A DNA stretch of 64,000 nt from NCBI RefSeq assembly GCF_018494085.1, contig NZ_JABBFP010000006.1:62001-126000 (forward strand), given 5' to 3'. This document shows, one piece after another, positions 25,326 to 34,318 of the stretch. Origin of the DNA: Rosenbergiella collisarenosi (lineage in GTDB: Bacteria > Pseudomonadota > Gammaproteobacteria > Enterobacterales > Enterobacteriaceae). Position 1 is the stretch's first letter. Each line of letters begins with the position of its first letter. Below the pieces are notes generated by a model, which made no database searches, was not told where the DNA came from, and saw only the letters and a program-made list of their open reading frames with translations. Both the position numbers and the translations under genes were made by a program.

Positions 25326-27668
25326 TCAATTTTTAAACTTAGCTAGAGGGTTAACCAATTCACCCGCCAGTTTCAGGGCACTCGCCGGGTCGTCCAAATT
25401 CACCATTTGCTGATTATTCGCTAACTGTAGCCGGTTTAGACAAGAATGTGCATACGTCGGGCTAAACAGGTCGAACCGAGCAAACTTATCCGCAAATTGA
25501 GGATGGTGTCGCTGGTAGTGGTCAACGCAGACGGCAACACGTTGCCAGAACGCCTGTTCTTCCATGACCTCATCTTCATCGAGGATCGCGCTGACAAATC
25601 GGAAGAAGCAGCTGAACACGTCGACAAAGATCGAGAGTAACTTAAGCTCATCAGGCACCTCAGCCTTAATGCGTTGAACCTTTTCTGGTAATTCGCGCGA
25701 GGTATCTAGGATAGCAATCTCTTCACCAATATCTTTCATGAAACAGCCTACTGGCACGTCATCCTCTAAGATAAGGATAAGGTTTTCGCCATGGGGCATA
25801 AAGACCAAATCGTACTGATAGAAGCAGTGCAAAATAGGACTTAAATAGGCTTGAAGATAACGGTCTATCCACTCGGCGGGGGCTAAACCCGAACGCTTGA
25901 TAAGTGCTGTTAACAGGGCTTTACCCTCTGCATCGCGGTGTAGTAATCCGGCCATGGTCATTAAACGCTGCTGATCGGTTAAGCCCGTTAACGGGTTTTC
26001 CCGCCATAAGGCAGCAAACATCTTTTTGTAGGCAGAATCTTTCTTAATCGCCTTCTCATAGAGGCGATGATGGTAGCCGATGGTGGCGACCTCTTGGAGG
26101 ATCGAAAAACGGCAGTGGTTAAGCCAGTTATCCTCCTTCACGATTTTTGCTAACCATTGGTTAACGGCAGGCGTCGTGGCCATATAGTAGGGCGATAGCC
26201 CGCGCATAAAACCCATATTGAGGATCGACAAGGCGGTTTTCACGTAACGCTTGGTCGGCTGGCTACGGTTAAAGAAAGTCCTAATCGACTGCTGAGCTTG
26301 ATAGGCATCGGCCGCGATGCCTAGATAAATAATCTGCTGCTGGGCGATATCTGCCGCAAACACTGTGACTAATTTATTCTGCCATTGCCAAGGGTGTACG
26401 GGGGTAAAGAGGTAGTCTTCCGGTAATACGCCCAGTGACCGTAGTGTTGACTCCCACTCTTTGACTTGCTCCGCCCCTAACTCCTCCTCAATGAGCGTGG
26501 AATAGTCTAGCCCATCAACCGCAGCAAAATGTCCATTACTACGATGGACCGCGACCCAAGGCATATAGATCGATGCCCCCACTTCCGGCGCATAAGCCAA
26601 GTAATCCGCGGCATCGAATCCAATACGGCCATTATTGGCAATAAAACAAGGATGCCCCTCGGTCATTGAGGACTCGATGGTCTGGAAGTCTGCCGCCGCC
26701 AGTTGCTCGCTGCTTGGATTGCCTTTCTGTAACTTAAACTGGCTGCTACAGAGCGTGCTGGAGACCTCTTCTAAATAGGTCGCTAGCATCGACTCCGGTA
26801 TAGCCAGTTGGTCGGCGAATTCGACAATAAAGGCTAACGCATCGAGAGGCTTCTCCTGGCCTTTATGGGTTTTGGTTAACGTCCGCCAGTCGATGGAAAG
26901 GTGATTCAACGCACGCCACTTACCTGCAAACTGATAGACATTCTCGCCCGAGGCATCGGTTAAACGCCAAAGCCCATCTGTCACCGGCTCTGGCATTAAG
27001 AGTCGTTCATGACTAAATTCAGTAATCGCTTTTTGGATTAATTGCCCATTCGCCTGTTGCCAGTGCTTGGCATTAGGTTGAGTAGGCGATGATTCTGTCG
27101 CGGTGCTTAGCATAAGGGCTTTCTCTCGATAAAAATCGGTGGCGGTACAAAACGCTAACCATGCGCGTTTATGACCAAGGTCGATTTGCTGGTGATAGCG
27201 GAAACCCGCTTGTTGATTAAGTCGATGGATTTTATGGTTATTCACATCGGGCTCGACCACGACGCGCACCACTTCTGGGCGGCTAAACATGTATTCCATT
27301 ACCGTGGCGAAAATCTGCCGACTTAACCCGCTAATGGGCGTGCCGACAGGTGCCACTAACAGGTGCATACCATAATCGCCAGATTGCGCAGGGTAATGTT
27401 CCCCTACTTCTTCCTGTAACGCCTGATAACATTCGATTAAGAAATAAGGCTGTCCGTCGAGGCAACCTATCAGCACACTGTTGACGTCTTGGGCAACCAT
27501 GTTCAAATAAAAGTCGTTCACCTGCTCAACGCTCTGCTCCTGCATCCCCCAAAACTGCGCATGGGGCTGAGTGACCCAAGAGTGGAGCATCTTTTCATCT
27601 CCCGCTTGCCAACGGCGCAAGGTAAAATGGCCCAAGGGTTGCTGCCGGCTATAAATACGTTCACCCAT
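25326..27668 (-). CDS. dfoC: DfoC: fused N-acyltransferase and NIS siderophore synthetase
   Basis: 780 residues. Residues 1 to about 190 form a GNAT acyltransferase of the IucB/siderophore type (GHFTLRRWQAGDEKMLHSW, PVGTPISGLSRQIFATVMEYMF, VVVEPDVNNHKIHRLNQQAGF), which succinylates or acetylates N-hydroxycadaverine. The rest is an IucA/IucC NIS synthetase (HPCFIANNGRIGFDAADYLAYAPE, FTPVHPWQW, MPHGENLILILED) that joins the units with ATP. The ATG at 27668 has GGAGG upstream and overlaps dfoA by eight bases; earlier in-frame codons lie within dfoA. It makes desferrioxamine E/B-type siderophores. Confidence 0.92.
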   Translation of the reverse strand: MGERIYSRQQPLGHFTLRRWQAGDEKMLHSWVTQPHAQFWGMQEQSVEQVNDFYLNMVAQDVNSVLIGCLDGQPYFLIECYQALQEEVGEHYPAQSGDYGMHLLVAPVGTPISGLSRQIFATVMEYMFSRPEVVRVVVEPDVNNHKIHRLNQQAGFRYHQQIDLGHKRAWLAFCTATDFYREKALMLSTATESSPTQPNAKHWQQANGQLIQKAITEFSHERLLMPEPVTDGLWRLTDASGENVYQFAGKWRALNHLSIDWRTLTKTHKGQEKPLDALAFIVEFADQLAIPESMLATYLEEVSSTLCSSQFKLQKGNPSSEQLAAADFQTIESSMTEGHPCFIANNGRIGFDAADYLAYAPEVGASIYMPWVAVHRSNGHFAAVDGLDYSTLIEEELGAEQVKEWESTLRSLGVLPEDYLFTPVHPWQWQNKLVTVFAADIAQQQIIYLGIAADAYQAQQSIRTFFNRSQPTKRYVKTALSILNMGFMRGLSPYYMATTPAVNQWLAKIVKEDNWLNHCRFSILQEVATIGYHHRLYEKAIKKDSAYKKMFAALWRENPLTGLTDQQRLMTMAGLLHRDAEGKALLTALIKRSGLAPAEWIDRYLQAYLSPILHCFYQYDLVFMPHGENLILILEDDVPVGCFMKDIGEEIAILDTSRELPEKVQRIKAEVPDELKLLSIFVDVFSCFFRFVSAILDEDEVMEEQAFWQRVAVCVDHYQRHHPQFADKFARFDLFSPTYAHSCLNRLQLANNQQMVNLDDPASALKLAGELVNPLAKFKN

Positions 27669-28962
27669 GAACGGCCTCCTTCGGGAGTCCAAAGGTTTGG
27701 AAAGCAATTTTTTTCTCGACCGGATACACCTCCCGACCCAGAATACTGCGCAGGATCACCGAGTTTCGGTAACAGGCCATACCTAAATCTGGCGAGACAA
27801 AACCATGGGTGTGCAGCTCGGCATTTTGAACAAATAGGCTATGGTGGCGATCAATGCTGTAGTCTCGCCCCACCGCATAACGCTGCTGGCTATCGAACTC
27901 GATTAACGGGATCAGGGGCGTTAAAAAATCAGGCGGACGATAGGTATAGCCCGTCGACATAATGACGCCGTCGGTCACGAGGCTAAACTCTTCCTGCAGG
28001 ACTTGATGCGATAAGGTTAGAGTGAGTCCATGGGATCCATTAGCCTTCATGGCAACAAGGCCAGAGTCGGTACACAATGTCACCGCTAGCGGGCCATCGA
28101 GATCCTTACGATAAAGCAGTTCGTAAATATCGTTAATCAGGCTCTCATTAATCCCCTTATAGAGATTTTTCTGGCTAGCATTCAAGCGATCGCGCTGCGC
28201 CTCGGGTAACGCATGGAAATAGTCGACCCACTCTGGCGAGGTCATCTCCAAGGTTAACCGCGTATATTCCAGCGGGAAAAAACGAGGGGCACGCGTCACC
28301 CAATTTAACTGATAGGCATGCTGATCGATATCTTGCAGTAAATCATAGAAAATTTCTGCCGCACTTTGGCCACTCCCCACCACGGTAATCGCCGATAACT
28401 GCTGCAGGGCCTCTTTCTTTGCAAGATAGTGTCCGGAATGCACTATCTGTTCTAATGACGTATCGATCCAGTCGGGCATCCATGGCGTCGGTCCGGTGCC
28501 TAACACTAGATGATGGGCGAGCCATTGCTGACGTTCGCCACTCACCGTATTCACCGCGTCAACGCAATAGCAGTCTCGTTGTTCATCGCGTGTCACCCGC
28601 TCAACGCGAGTATTCCATTGTAATGAGGGTAGCTGTTCACACGCCCACTGGCAGTATTGGTTATACTCTTTACGCAGTAGGAAAAAGTCCTCACGAATAT
28701 AGAATGAGTAAAGTTTACCCTTCTGCTTTAGATAGTTTAGAACGCTAAAGCGACTGGTGGGATCGGCCAAGGTTACCAGATCTGCCATAAAGGGCGTCTG
28801 CAAATGGGCAGACTCCAGCATCATGCCTGGATGCCAATTGAAGGTCGGTTTTTGATCGAGATACACCGCATCCATGTCGTCTATCGCATCAGTCAGACAA
28901 GCCAAACTCAGGTTAAATGGACCGATCCCCACGCCCAATAGGTCATAAATTTTCTCGGACAT
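27661..28962 (-). CDS. dfoA: DfoA: FAD/NADPH-dependent cadaverine (lysine) N-hydroxylase
   Basis: A 433-residue IucD/PvdA-type N-monooxygenase. The FAD loop is GVGIGPFNLSLA (about 11-22), the NADPH loop VVGSGQSAAEIF, and the late ATGY-like motif STGYTYRPP. LQTPFMADLVTLADPTSRFSVLNYL is typical of the family. It hydroxylates the terminal amine of cadaverine to prepare the hydroxamate group. It shares one base with the dfoJ stop and overlaps dfoC, so the three are translationally coupled. IucD (aerobactin) is excluded by the neighbours. Confidence 0.92.
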   Translation of the reverse strand: MSEKIYDLLGVGIGPFNLSLACLTDAIDDMDAVYLDQKPTFNWHPGMMLESAHLQTPFMADLVTLADPTSRFSVLNYLKQKGKLYSFYIREDFFLLRKEYNQYCQWACEQLPSLQWNTRVERVTRDEQRDCYCVDAVNTVSGERQQWLAHHLVLGTGPTPWMPDWIDTSLEQIVHSGHYLAKKEALQQLSAITVVGSGQSAAEIFYDLLQDIDQHAYQLNWVTRAPRFFPLEYTRLTLEMTSPEWVDYFHALPEAQRDRLNASQKNLYKGINESLINDIYELLYRKDLDGPLAVTLCTDSGLVAMKANGSHGLTLTLSHQVLQEEFSLVTDGVIMSTGYTYRPPDFLTPLIPLIEFDSQQRYAVGRDYSIDRHHSLFVQNAELHTHGFVSPDLGMACYRNSVILRSILGREVYPVEKKIAFQTFGLPKEAVHG

Positions 28963-30491
28963 TAGTGGGCCCCTACCGTTTGTTTGCGCTGAAGTCGCTG
29001 ACTGGACAATACCTCACCGCGATAAATTAAGGCTTCAATCACGTGTTGGATCTCGTCTATCGAGGTCGCTGGATTGAGTAAGGTAAATTTCAAGTACTGC
29101 TTACCCTTCACCTTGGTGGCAGCAATCATCGCTTCACCGCTTCGATTAAGGCCTTTACGGATCTGTTGATTAATCTCGTCTACCTCATTGGCGCTGAGTT
29201 CGGAGGTCGGGTGGAAACGGAAAACTTGGGTGGTTAACTCTGGCGCGTGTAATACCTCTAACTGTGGGTAAGCTAACAAGCGGCGGTGGGTCTCTACCGT
29301 TAAGGCGATAACCTGATCAAACGCCTCGCCCAACGATTCACGGCCAATGATGCGTAAACTTAGCCACATCTTTAAGGCATCGAAACGGCGGGTCGTTTGT
29401 AGGCTCTTATCCACTAAATTTGGTGTCCCTTCCTGTTTCGCACTGAGCGGATTGAGGTAATCGGCGTGAACGGTGACATGACGCAGATGGCTGGCCTCAC
29501 GGACGAAAAAGGCACCGCAACTTACGCTTTGGAAGAAGGATTTATGGTAATCGACCGTCACCGAGTCTGCTAACTCGATACCTGACAGACGATGGCGGAA
29601 CTGAGTTGAGGTCAATAGCCCGCAGCCATATGCCGCGTCAACATGGAACCACGCTTGGTGGCGGTGACACAATTCGGCAATCTCCACTAAGGGGTCAATG
29701 CTCCCGAAATCGGTGGTCCCTGCTGTCGCAACGACGGCGATAGGGATGAATCCTTCCGCCAGCGCCTGCGCCATCGCTTGTTCTAATTTGGCACTGTCCA
29801 TCTTGTAATTGTCATCATAATCCACGGCAATGACCGCCTCATAGCCGAGCCCGAGTAAGGCGCAGGACTTCTGAATACTAAAATGGCTTAATGCAGAGGT
29901 GAAAATACGCCAGCGCGAGGCCTCCGCGGGTAATCCATGGTGTTTCACCAAACGATCAGGGGTTTGCCTAGCAACTCGACTGTCTCGTGCCAATAGCATG
30001 GCCATCAAGTTCGACTGGGTGCCGCCGCTGGTAAAAATCCCCTCGCTCCCTTGGGGTAAGCCTATCTGATGTAGCGTCCAATCCACCACCTTCTGTTCGA
30101 TCAAGGTGGCTCCGGCACTCTGATCCCAGGTATCCACCGAGGTATTCACCGCACTCAATAGCTGCTCGGCCAACAAGGTGGGTAAGGTAATTGGGCAGTT
30201 TAAATGAGCGATATAACGAGGATGATGGAACCATACGGCATCCCGTAGCCAGAGTTGCGATAGTTCGTCCAGCGCGGCGTCCGTCGTGGGAAGCGGCTGT
30301 GTTAAATCGACACCCGCAAATTCAGCTGCCAGTTCTTGAGGAGTAATCCCGCTGAAGGGTCGCGTAACCGTTGCCATGTGTTGCTGGATAAGCTCGGTGG
30401 CCAACTGGGTATTACGTTGGTAATCATCCAACGTTTTATCGTTGAACAACCACTCCTGGAAGGAGTTTTTTTCTCTGTTAACTTTAGACAC
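28962..30491 (-). CDS. dfoJ: DfoJ: PLP-dependent lysine decarboxylase
   Basis: A 509-residue group II (glutamate/aromatic type) decarboxylase. The PLP lysine is Lys317 in TVDYHKSFFQ, the cofactor Asp/His lie in WFHVDAAYGCG, and EGIFTSGGTQSNLMA forms the phosphate site. DfoJ converts lysine to cadaverine, the first step of desferrioxamine synthesis. It is the first gene of dfoJAC on the - strand, with a Fur box about 100 bases upstream. Diaminobutyrate decarboxylase is the nearest alternative, but the adjacent dfoA and dfoC settle the role. Confidence 0.9.
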   Translation of the reverse strand: MSKVNREKNSFQEWLFNDKTLDDYQRNTQLATELIQQHMATVTRPFSGITPQELAAEFAGVDLTQPLPTTDAALDELSQLWLRDAVWFHHPRYIAHLNCPITLPTLLAEQLLSAVNTSVDTWDQSAGATLIEQKVVDWTLHQIGLPQGSEGIFTSGGTQSNLMAMLLARDSRVARQTPDRLVKHHGLPAEASRWRIFTSALSHFSIQKSCALLGLGYEAVIAVDYDDNYKMDSAKLEQAMAQALAEGFIPIAVVATAGTTDFGSIDPLVEIAELCHRHQAWFHVDAAYGCGLLTSTQFRHRLSGIELADSVTVDYHKSFFQSVSCGAFFVREASHLRHVTVHADYLNPLSAKQEGTPNLVDKSLQTTRRFDALKMWLSLRIIGRESLGEAFDQVIALTVETHRRLLAYPQLEVLHAPELTTQVFRFHPTSELSANEVDEINQQIRKGLNRSGEAMIAATKVKGKQYLKFTLLNPATSIDEIQHVIEALIYRGEVLSSQRLQRKQTVGAH

Positions 30492-30586
30492 TTACACCAC
30501 CCTTTCCCTTTAAACCATTAGAAAAAAGAATCACTCCGCCAGAAAATAATTATTATGGAGCGGTTATAATGCATGAGAATCTAAAT

Positions 30587-30605
30587 GATAATGATTAGTA
30601 TTAAC
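30587..30605 (-). promoter_or_regulatory. Fur box for dfoJAC
   Basis: GATAATGATTAGTATTAAC matches 15 of 19 consensus Fur positions, including an unbroken GATAATGAT. It is 96 bases upstream of dfoJ in the divergent dfoJ/siderophore-reductase gap and predicts iron repression of the biosynthetic operon. Confidence 0.8.
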
Positions 30606-30688
30606 AATAAGGATAATTCCTAAAGCGCCCTTTTTTTCTAAAACAGTACACCACGATTAATTACCCACTAGCCGTCTATTTATTGAAT

Positions 30689-30709
30689 GTGTATGATAAT
30701 CATTATCAT
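30689..30709 (+). promoter_or_regulatory. Fur box for the siderophore-reductase gene
   Basis: It holds ATGATAATCATTATC, 15 consecutive consensus Fur bases, within a perfect 17-base palindrome (30693-30709). It ends 24 bases before the ATG at 30734, so it would cover the promoter or start region of the gene. Confidence 0.9.
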
Positions 30710-30733
30710 TTTATTGATTGGGAAGTGGTAGAG

Positions 30734-31618
30734 ATGGCGTCAGGGTATAGAGTGGTTGATCTGCAGTTAAAACGTCGAGAAATGCTAAGTCCGTCGCTTC
30801 TGCGTTGTGTCTTTACAGGTAAAGATATCCGCGAAATAAAACATGAAGCGCCCGATCAGCGGATTAAGCTATTACTGGCTGAGCATCCTGAATGTCAAAA
30901 ATTACCCGTAACCGAGGACTGGTACAGTACCTTTCTCGCCATTCCCAAAGCACAGCGCCCGACAATGCGGACTTACACGCTACGCCACCTTGATACAACG
31001 CAACAAGAGCTATGGGTCGACGTTGTCCTACATGGGGATAGCGGGCCGGCATCGCGCTGGGCGCAACGCGCGCAGGTCGATAGTCCGCTGCAGGTAGTGG
31101 TACCTAATGCACAGGCTGCGACGACCAGTGGAGGGTTCGAGTGGTTTGAGAACCCTACCCTGCAGGAGGTGTTACTGATTGCCGATGAAACCGCCCTTCC
31201 CGCGGCCATGGGGATTCTGGAAAACCTAGCTCAACGCCCTAACCCACCGCGTGTACAAGCTTTTCTCCACGTACCGTTAGCGGCAGATATCCAACCGCTT
31301 TATTACGATTTTGCCAAGATCCATTGGAGCAGTACTGAGCTAGAGGGCGATGCGCAGCAAGCCTTATTACACGCAGTCCAGTCACGGTTAACGCTGCCAG
31401 ACTATGCTTGCAGCGCTGACCAGTCGCTGGAAGAACACAGCCTTAGCGACGATATTTTGTGGGAGCGCGCAGCGCCTTGTGAACGTTTCCGTACGTGGGT
31501 CGCAGCCGAGTCGAGCGTTGTCAGAACGCTACGTCGCTACCTAATTCAGGAACGTATGCTTACCCGTGAGACGGCAACCTTTATGGCCTATTGGTCGCAA
31601 GGTAAGGTGACGGGTTAA
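30734..31618 (+). CDS. Siderophore-interacting protein (ViuB/YqjH-type ferric reductase)
   Basis: 294 residues. The FAD-binding barrel includes RTYTLRHLDTTQQELWVDVVLHGDSGPASRWA, where RxYTxR holds the flavin and HG...GPAxxWA is the SIP signature; a ferredoxin-reductase-like NAD(P) domain follows (LLIADETALPAAMGIL). It reduces imported ferric hydroxamates in the cytosol to release Fe2+. The ATG at 30734 is preferred; an in-frame TTG at 30683 would place the Fur palindrome inside the coding region. It is divergent from dfoJ. Confidence 0.88.
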   Translation: MASGYRVVDLQLKRREMLSPSLLRCVFTGKDIREIKHEAPDQRIKLLLAEHPECQKLPVTEDWYSTFLAIPKAQRPTMRTYTLRHLDTTQQELWVDVVLHGDSGPASRWAQRAQVDSPLQVVVPNAQAATTSGGFEWFENPTLQEVLLIADETALPAAMGILENLAQRPNPPRVQAFLHVPLAADIQPLYYDFAKIHWSSTELEGDAQQALLHAVQSRLTLPDYACSADQSLEEHSLSDDILWERAAPCERFRTWVAAESSVVRTLRRYLIQERMLTRETATFMAYWSQGKVTG

Positions 31619-31711
31619 ACGCGGGTAGCAGGAAACTTTAGGATAACGACACTAAGAACTTAGTCTTTTTCTCGTCTACACTGAAGAAAAGGAATAATAA
31701 CAGGAGAGATC

Positions 31712-31897
31712 ATGAGACTACTTATCGCACTACTTTTACCTTGGCTAACCTTCTTCACGATTAGCCGCCCTATCGCGGGTATTATTTGTTTAATTCTACA
31801 GCTCACTCTGATTGGCTGGTTACCGGCGACAATCTGGGCGGTGTATGCATTAAGCCAGTACAACACCGATAAAAAAATTCAACGCTCAATGCGTTAA
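31712..31897 (+). CDS. YqaE/Pmp3-family small membrane protein
   Basis: 61 residues with two membrane helices (LLIALLLPWLTFFTI, and ICLILQLTLIGWLPATIWAVYAL) and a short charged tail. The second-helix pattern LxLxLxGWLPAxIWAxY resembles the Pmp3/YqaE stress-induced proteolipid family, although the PPLGVxL motif of the first helix is diverged. CAGGAG lies before the ATG. Family members modulate membrane potential under salt or cold stress; a specific role here is unknown. Confidence 0.65.
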   Translation: MRLLIALLLPWLTFFTISRPIAGIICLILQLTLIGWLPATIWAVYALSQYNTDKKIQRSMR

Positions 31898-31932
31898 TCA
31901 TCAGCAGAGCTGGCGCTCAGCCAGCTCTGCGA

Positions 31933-32559
31933 CTATTTCACTCGCGTCCAACGTCCAATGATCATGGTCACGCCGATAATAGTCGCCACCGCGGCGAAAT
32001 GCAGGGCTAAATCCGTGCGGTCTTGCTGTACCGGATGACACAGTGATAACAGGCTGACTGACCACGCCGCCACGCTAATCCCTGCCATCAACAGACTCTT
32101 CTGGCTATACAAGCCGCCACTGCGCCGTATCGTCCATAATAGCGTAATCATCATTGGCGCACTCACTACCATCAGGAATAGATAGCAAAAAGTCCCGTGA
32201 TCATGAGCGGGTGTGCTGGGATGAACGGAAAGGCTCATAATATTGAGAAGTAACCATAGTCCCCCACCTAAAATAAACCGTACGGTAGGAATAGTGTGCC
32301 GCCCGGGGATCAGTAGCGTTAGGGCATTCCATACCGCCGCGATACCAAGAGTCACCGCTAAGGCCAGCTGTGCCAAGGCTAGTCCAGCGCCCGGTTGATG
32401 CCAATCAGTCAGTCCGCGATGGACGAAAACGCTACACACTATTGCCAAAGGAAGGGCGACCATCACCCACTTTAGGATACGCACCCCCGTTGGGGCGAGC
32501 GGTTTTACCGGTTGCATTTGATTGGAAAGTTGCTTAATTAATTGCTGATGATCACTCAT
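31933..32559 (-). CDS. NrsF-type anti-sigma factor (DUF1109)
   Basis: A 208-residue integral membrane protein. A short cytoplasmic N-terminus (MSDHQQLIKQLSNQMQPVKPLAP) precedes six hydrophobic segments. This plan, directly after an ECF sigma gene, is that of NrsF (DUF1109), which holds SigF-like sigma factors at the membrane and releases them on oxidative or metal stress. Two cysteines with potential sensing roles lie in HGTFCYLFL and LSLCHPVQQ. Its start overlaps the sigma gene by eight bases. Confidence 0.75.
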   Translation of the reverse strand: MSDHQQLIKQLSNQMQPVKPLAPTGVRILKWVMVALPLAIVCSVFVHRGLTDWHQPGAGLALAQLALAVTLGIAAVWNALTLLIPGRHTIPTVRFILGGGLWLLLNIMSLSVHPSTPAHDHGTFCYLFLMVVSAPMMITLLWTIRRSGGLYSQKSLLMAGISVAAWSVSLLSLCHPVQQDRTDLALHFAAVATIIGVTMIIGRWTRVK

Positions 32560-33097
32560 TTTTCTCTCCGATACGTCGTAAATTGACCAACGCTCGATGT
32601 AATAGCGACTTTACGGCCGAGAGGGATAACTGATGGTGCGACGCCGCTTCTGCGAGGCTTTTTTCGTTAAGATGGACAAACTCAACCATTTCTCTTTGTC
32701 GTGCCGGTAACTGCTGCAAATAATGCCCTAACAGCTGCTCATCGGGAATGACGTTGCCCTCGGCAGCCGCCTCCTCGCCATATTCATCGTCGATCACCTC
32801 ATAGCGGCGATAACCTTGACGCCGTAGCGCGTCAATACACCGTGCACGGACGATAGCCTGTAGCCAAGGCATAAAAGGATAATCGCTATCATAGGTATGA
32901 CGAACACGATGCACGGTCAACAGGACATCTTGGATCACATCTTCAACATTGCCGCGATCGTAAATTTGTTTACTGACTTGTGCGCGGATCACCGGCAACA
33001 AGGCCCCCAACAACCGTTCATACGCCTGTTGAGAGCCACATTGAGCCAGCTTCATCAACGCTGGCCATTGCTGCTTATCGGTAGCGTTAGGTACCAT
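32552..33097 (-). CDS. ECF RNA polymerase sigma factor (SigF-like)
   Basis: 181 residues. Region 2 (about 24-95) includes DRGNVEDVIQDVLLTVHRVRHTYD and PWLQAIVRARCIDALRR, which bind core polymerase and the -10 element. Region 4 (about 120-175) has LPARQREMVEFVHLNEKSLAEAASHHQLSLSAVKSLLHRALVNLRR. It overlaps the upstream DsbD-like gene by 11 bases and the anti-sigma gene by eight, so the whole set is one operon. It probably transcribes its own operon under redox stress. Confidence 0.88.
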   Translation of the reverse strand: MVPNATDKQQWPALMKLAQCGSQQAYERLLGALLPVIRAQVSKQIYDRGNVEDVIQDVLLTVHRVRHTYDSDYPFMPWLQAIVRARCIDALRRQGYRRYEVIDDEYGEEAAAEGNVIPDEQLLGHYLQQLPARQREMVEFVHLNEKSLAEAASHHQLSLSAVKSLLHRALVNLRRIGEKNE

Positions 33098-34307
33098 TAG
33101 CCGCTTTCTGTAAGGCTTTCGTCACGATTTGCGGAGTCAATACTTGCGGTAATACCACCGGTTTGCCGCCATCTGCGGGGTAGATGAGATACATAGGCAA
33201 TCCCCCTTGCCCAAACTGTGCCAACGCATCATCGACATCAGGGTTAAATTTCGTCGAATCCGCCACCATATAGTGAGTGCCCGTGGTGGCAAGCGCCTGT
33301 TTAACCGTTGCCGTGGAGAGCGTCGTACGTTGGTTTACTTGGCAGGTGATGCACCAAGAAGCGGTGAAATCGACAAAAATAGGTTTACCCTTACCCCGTA
33401 ACTGCGCCACGTTTTGTGGTGACCAGGTCTCCTCGCTAACCGAGGTGACGCCTGAGACTTGGCTCTGCTTGGGCGTGATCCCAACCACCGGTGCAATCAC
33501 CGCCACCAGTAATAACGAGGTAATCGCCGCTAACCCTCGGTAAGAACGTGACATCATGCGTCGGCGCTGAACAATTCCGTACATCCATGCAGTGAAACCG
33601 AAGAGTACTGACACCGCCAATAACAGCCCTAGCGATTGGCTATCTGTCTGTTGAGAGAAGACCCAGACCAGCCATGCGTACGCCCCTAGCATCGGGAAGG
33701 CCAGAGCATGCTTCAAGGTCTGCATCCATGCACCCGGTTTCGGTAGCCACCGCGAAAGTGAAGGGAAGAAACAGATCAACGAAAAAGGCGCAGCAAAGCC
33801 CAAGGCTAAGAAGAAGAAGACCCATAGCGCGACGAAAGGGGGTTGCACCAACGCATAGCCTATCGCACTGGCCATAAACGGCGCAGCGCAGGGGGTTGCC
33901 ACGATAATAGCGAGTGCCCCGGTGAGCGCCGAGCGTGCAAAAATGCCACGCGACGTCTGTACCGCGCCAACGTTTTGCACTGCGAGCCCGACTTCAAACA
34001 GCCCGAGCAAATTGAGTGCCGCCGCCAACATGACTAAGGCTAACAAGGCAATCACCAACGGAGACTGCAGCTGGAATCCCCAACCGACCGCCGCGCCTCC
34101 GGCACGTGCTGCCAGTAAGATTCCTGCCAGTAGCAACATAGTCAGTACAACACCGACTAAAAAGCCAACTCCCTCACGCTTAGCATGGCTAGAATCACCT
34201 TGATGCTTGATGAGTCCAAGTGCTTTCAACGAGATCACCGGGAATACGCAAGGCATAAGGTTGAGAATAATGCCGCCTAAAAAGGCGGCGAATAGCGCGG
34301 TTAGCAT
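33087..34307 (-). CDS. Short DsbD/ScsB-like thiol:disulfide interchange protein
   Basis: 406 residues. An eight-helix DsbD beta domain carries its two redox cysteines in LMPCVFPVISLKALG and ATPCAAPFMASAIGYAL. A C-terminal thioredoxin domain (about 300-406) follows, with CITC in DFTASWCITCQVN. The N-terminal periplasmic alpha domain of DsbD is missing, so it must pass electrons to a different periplasmic partner. The peroxiredoxin gene 11 bases upstream is the obvious candidate. It moves reducing power from cytosolic thioredoxin across the inner membrane. Confidence 0.85.
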   Translation of the reverse strand: MLTALFAAFLGGIILNLMPCVFPVISLKALGLIKHQGDSSHAKREGVGFLVGVVLTMLLLAGILLAARAGGAAVGWGFQLQSPLVIALLALVMLAAALNLLGLFEVGLAVQNVGAVQTSRGIFARSALTGALAIIVATPCAAPFMASAIGYALVQPPFVALWVFFFLALGFAAPFSLICFFPSLSRWLPKPGAWMQTLKHALAFPMLGAYAWLVWVFSQQTDSQSLGLLLAVSVLFGFTAWMYGIVQRRRMMSRSYRGLAAITSLLLVAVIAPVVGITPKQSQVSGVTSVSEETWSPQNVAQLRGKGKPIFVDFTASWCITCQVNQRTTLSTATVKQALATTGTHYMVADSTKFNPDVDDALAQFGQGGLPMYLIYPADGGKPVVLPQVLTPQIVTKALQKAANGT

Positions 34308-34318
34308 CGTCTCACCAC

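Noticed and set aside
27489-27962. A 157-codon + strand open frame across the dfoA/dfoC junction.
   Set aside because: It is antisense to two well-supported overlapping genes, with no ribosome site and no family resemblance; it reflects codon bias of the real genes.
30683-30733. A longer N-terminus for the siderophore reductase from a TTG at 30683.
   Set aside because: It would translate through the Fur palindrome, uses a TTG without a clear ribosome site, and adds residues not seen in the SIP family.
33674-34203. Several open frames of 64-93 codons on the + strand across the DsbD-like gene.
   Set aside because: They are Arg/Ala/Pro-rich mirror frames of a GC-rich membrane-protein gene and overlap each other.
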